Positions 62,921-64,000 of a stretch of 64,000 nucleotides of DNA are shown one piece after another. Below the pieces are notes generated by a model. It saw only the letters and a program-made list of their open reading frames with translations. It was not told where the DNA came from and made no database searches. Source of the stretch: Pseudomonas sp. LBUM920 (GTDB taxonomy: Bacteria > Pseudomonadota > Gammaproteobacteria > Pseudomonadales > Pseudomonadaceae); assembly GCF_003852315.1 (NCBI RefSeq), contig NZ_CP027762.1, positions 787,501 through 851,500 on the forward strand, given 5' to 3'. The position numbers and the translations under genes were made by a program. Numbering within the stretch: the stretch's first letter is position 1; each line of letters begins with the position of its first letter.

Positions 62921-63472
62921 TTACGGTTGCGACGGGTTATGCGTGACGCGCTTGAGGTGTTCACGCGCGCGTGACAAGCGTGAGCGAACGGTGCCGATGG
63001 GTATGTCCAATACGTCGGCGGTGTCCTGGTAGCTGCCGTCGGTCTCCAGTGAGGCGTACAACGTCTTGCGCATTTCTGTGGGCAGGTGGTCGATGGCGGT
63101 CAGGGTTTTCTCCAGTCGGCGGTTGATCTCGAACTGCCAATCCAGGTTCTTGGTTTCCTCCTGCCCATGCCACAGCGACTCATCGAATTCGCAGTGCACA
63201 GGCTTGGCGTACAGGCGGCGGAAGTGGTTGCGTACCAGGTTCTGAGCAATCCCGCACATCCAGGTACTGAGGCTCGCCTGACCACTGAAGCGCTCCCTGT
63301 TGCGCCAGGCTTCCAGGTAAGTCAGTTGCAGTATGTCGTCTGCATCTTCGGGGTTGAGTACGCGTTTATGAATAAAACGCCGGAGTTTTTTCTGTTGGTC
63401 GTCCGTCAGTTGGAGCATGAATTGAGGCGAGCTGCCAACCAGGTGCGCTAAAGCTTCAATTGGGATATTCAC
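62921..63472 (-). CDS. rspL: ECF sigma factor of the type III secretion cluster (HrpL/RspL)
   Basis: 183 aa. Region 2 with LNPEDADDILQLTYLEAWRN, the short linker, and region 4 ETDGSYQDTADVLDIPIGTVRSRLSRAREHLKR, cut in key parts DIPIGTVRSRLSRA. The sequence matches the HrpL group of plant-associated pseudomonads (phrases WMCGIAQNLVRNHFRRLY and IPIGTVRSRLSRAR). GTG start after TGAGGA. A sigma-54 promoter lies upstream, as for hrpL of P. syringae. It should direct RNA polymerase to hrp boxes such as the one at 63676. Confidence 0.85.
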   Translation of the reverse strand: MNIPIEALAHLVGSSPQFMLQLTDDQQKKLRRFIHKRVLNPEDADDILQLTYLEAWRNRERFSGQASLSTWMCGIAQNLVRNHFRRLYAKPVHCEFDESLWHGQEETKNLDWQFEINRRLEKTLTAIDHLPTEMRKTLYASLETDGSYQDTADVLDIPIGTVRSRLSRAREHLKRVTHNPSQP

Positions 63473-63524
63473 GTTTTTTTCCTCAGGGTAGACGCTATCG
63501 AAATAAGTTCGATGGAAACCCCTT

Positions 63525-63542
63525 TAGCACTGGGTGTGCCAA
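63525..63542 (-). promoter_or_regulatory. sigma-54 promoter of rspL
   Basis: Minus-strand TTGGCACACCCAGTGCTA: GG and GC elements with exactly 10 nt between. One mismatch to TGGCAC-N5-TTGC (T to G). It lies about 55 nt before the GTG. In P. syringae hrpL is transcribed by sigma-54 with HrpRS. Confidence 0.72.
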
Positions 63543-63675
63543 ATGGAAAAAGATCGCAACTAGCTGATTATTAAAGGTAAATATCTTGAAATGGAGAGAT
63601 ATTGCGCAGTAGTTTGCAAAAAGCGCCGAGGGTTTGTGCCGGTCTTGTCAAACCTCTCGATAGCCGCGTTCTGAT

Positions 63676-63704
63676 GGAACCGTATCGGTAGGCATTGCCA
63701 CATA
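63676..63704 (+). promoter_or_regulatory. hrp box promoter of the rspJ operon
   Basis: GGAACC, 16-nt spacer, CCACATA: a full match to the hrp box GGAACC-N15/16-CCACNNA recognised by HrpL-type sigma factors. It sits about 30 nt before the rspJ start. Confidence 0.9.
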
Positions 63705-63734
63705 GGGACACACTCTTCCCGTCTTGGCATGCTT

Positions 63735-64000
63735 ATGAAAGTCGAATCCCCTAAAGATGCGCCCTCTGCCCAGCGCCTGGATCAATCCGCCTTTGCGCCT
63801 GTTTCCACGCCCGCACCCGCGAAGGTTGATGAGCTTGCTTCGCTCTTCGACCAGGAAGTGATTGCCAACAACCGCGCTCAGCGCGCGATGTCGATTCGCG
63901 TGCCCCCCACCGAGCAGCTTGCGCAACTTTATGAACAGCTGGGCCATCCTGCTCAGGAGTCCCTGGCGACTATTTCGCGGCGGTTCAGGCACCAATTGCA
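63735..64000 (+). CDS. rspJ: type III secretion gatekeeper HrpJ/RspJ, N-terminal part
   Basis: Open from ATG 63735 (MKVESPKDAPSAQRL) to the window end, 88 codons with no stop, so it is truncated here. ELASLFDQEV and LAQLYEQLGHPAQESL fit the N-terminus of the SepL/HrpJ gatekeeper family. It follows a hrp box and sits opposite the rspL gene, like hrpL-hrpJ in P. syringae. An ATG two codons upstream is another possible start. The identity rests on short sequence and context. Confidence 0.7.
   Translation, partial: MKVESPKDAPSAQRLDQSAFAPVSTPAPAKVDELASLFDQEVIANNRAQRAMSIRVPPTEQLAQLYEQLGHPAQESLATISRRFRHQL

Overview
The window is chromosomal DNA of a Pseudomonas, most likely the P. fluorescens group. 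Evidence: the 23S/5S rRNA end, many 'GTGGGAGCGGGCTTGCTCGCGAA'-class REP pairs (quoted only in part in the entries), a czcCBA/czcRS locus next to an OprD-type porin, a condensin operon of the Pseudomonas MksFEB order, holD-rimI, and a type III secretion cluster of the rsp/hrp kind. The core is GC-rich; one 17-kb block contains strongly AT-rich genes and is a mobile element.

Layout. 1-911: end of an rRNA operon (23S, 5S, terminator). 1222-4787: a lipid-transport operon (two split LetA/PqiA halves plus a six-MCE-domain LetB/PqiB). 4960-9771 (minus): condensin mksF-mksE-mksB. 9920-11147: holD-rimI, separated from mksF by a short gap holding two perfect DnaA boxes. 11267-20581: single metabolic and transport genes (beta-carbonic anhydrase, SET-domain protein, Tat-exported acid phosphatase-like protein, AtoE-like and GntP-like permeases, an MFS transporter). 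20798-31858: heavy-metal island-like core locus czcD, czcCBA, czcRS, an OprD-family porin and a DUF2790 protein. 31963-45095: a BdlA-like chemoreceptor, regulators, efflux proteins, ddl, an operon ggt-yfiH, PhzF-like protein, EamA transporter, GNAT acetyltransferase.

45186-62425 is a genomic island inserted at the 3' end of an elongator tRNA-Met gene (62402-62478, minus). It carries a P4-type tyrosine integrase next to the tRNA, flanking imperfect direct repeats, AlpA, a large DUF927/Toprim primase-helicase, and a leader that reproduces the logic of the phage P4 CI-RNA immunity region: a hairpin loop whose sequence is complementary to one site upstream and one downstream, with an intrinsic terminator between. 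Two six-iteron clusters, one at each end and in opposite orientation, have exactly the same iteron spacing (0, 9, 18, 63, 97, 115 bp); they look like an ori/crr pair as in P4. I therefore read the element as a P4-like satellite or a relative. Its cargo is anti-phage: a retron (recognisable msr-msd ncRNA, RT, and a two-TM effector of the Ec48 kind) and a nuclease-helicase gene pair resembling Hachiman (HamAB), only distantly in the nuclease.

62479-64000: beyond the tRNA the core resumes with a type III secretion locus: an HrpL/RspL-type ECF sigma factor with a sigma-54 promoter, a perfect hrp box, and the start of a gatekeeper gene hrpJ/rspJ cut by the window end.

Gene identities come from reading translated sequence and motifs; no database search was possible.
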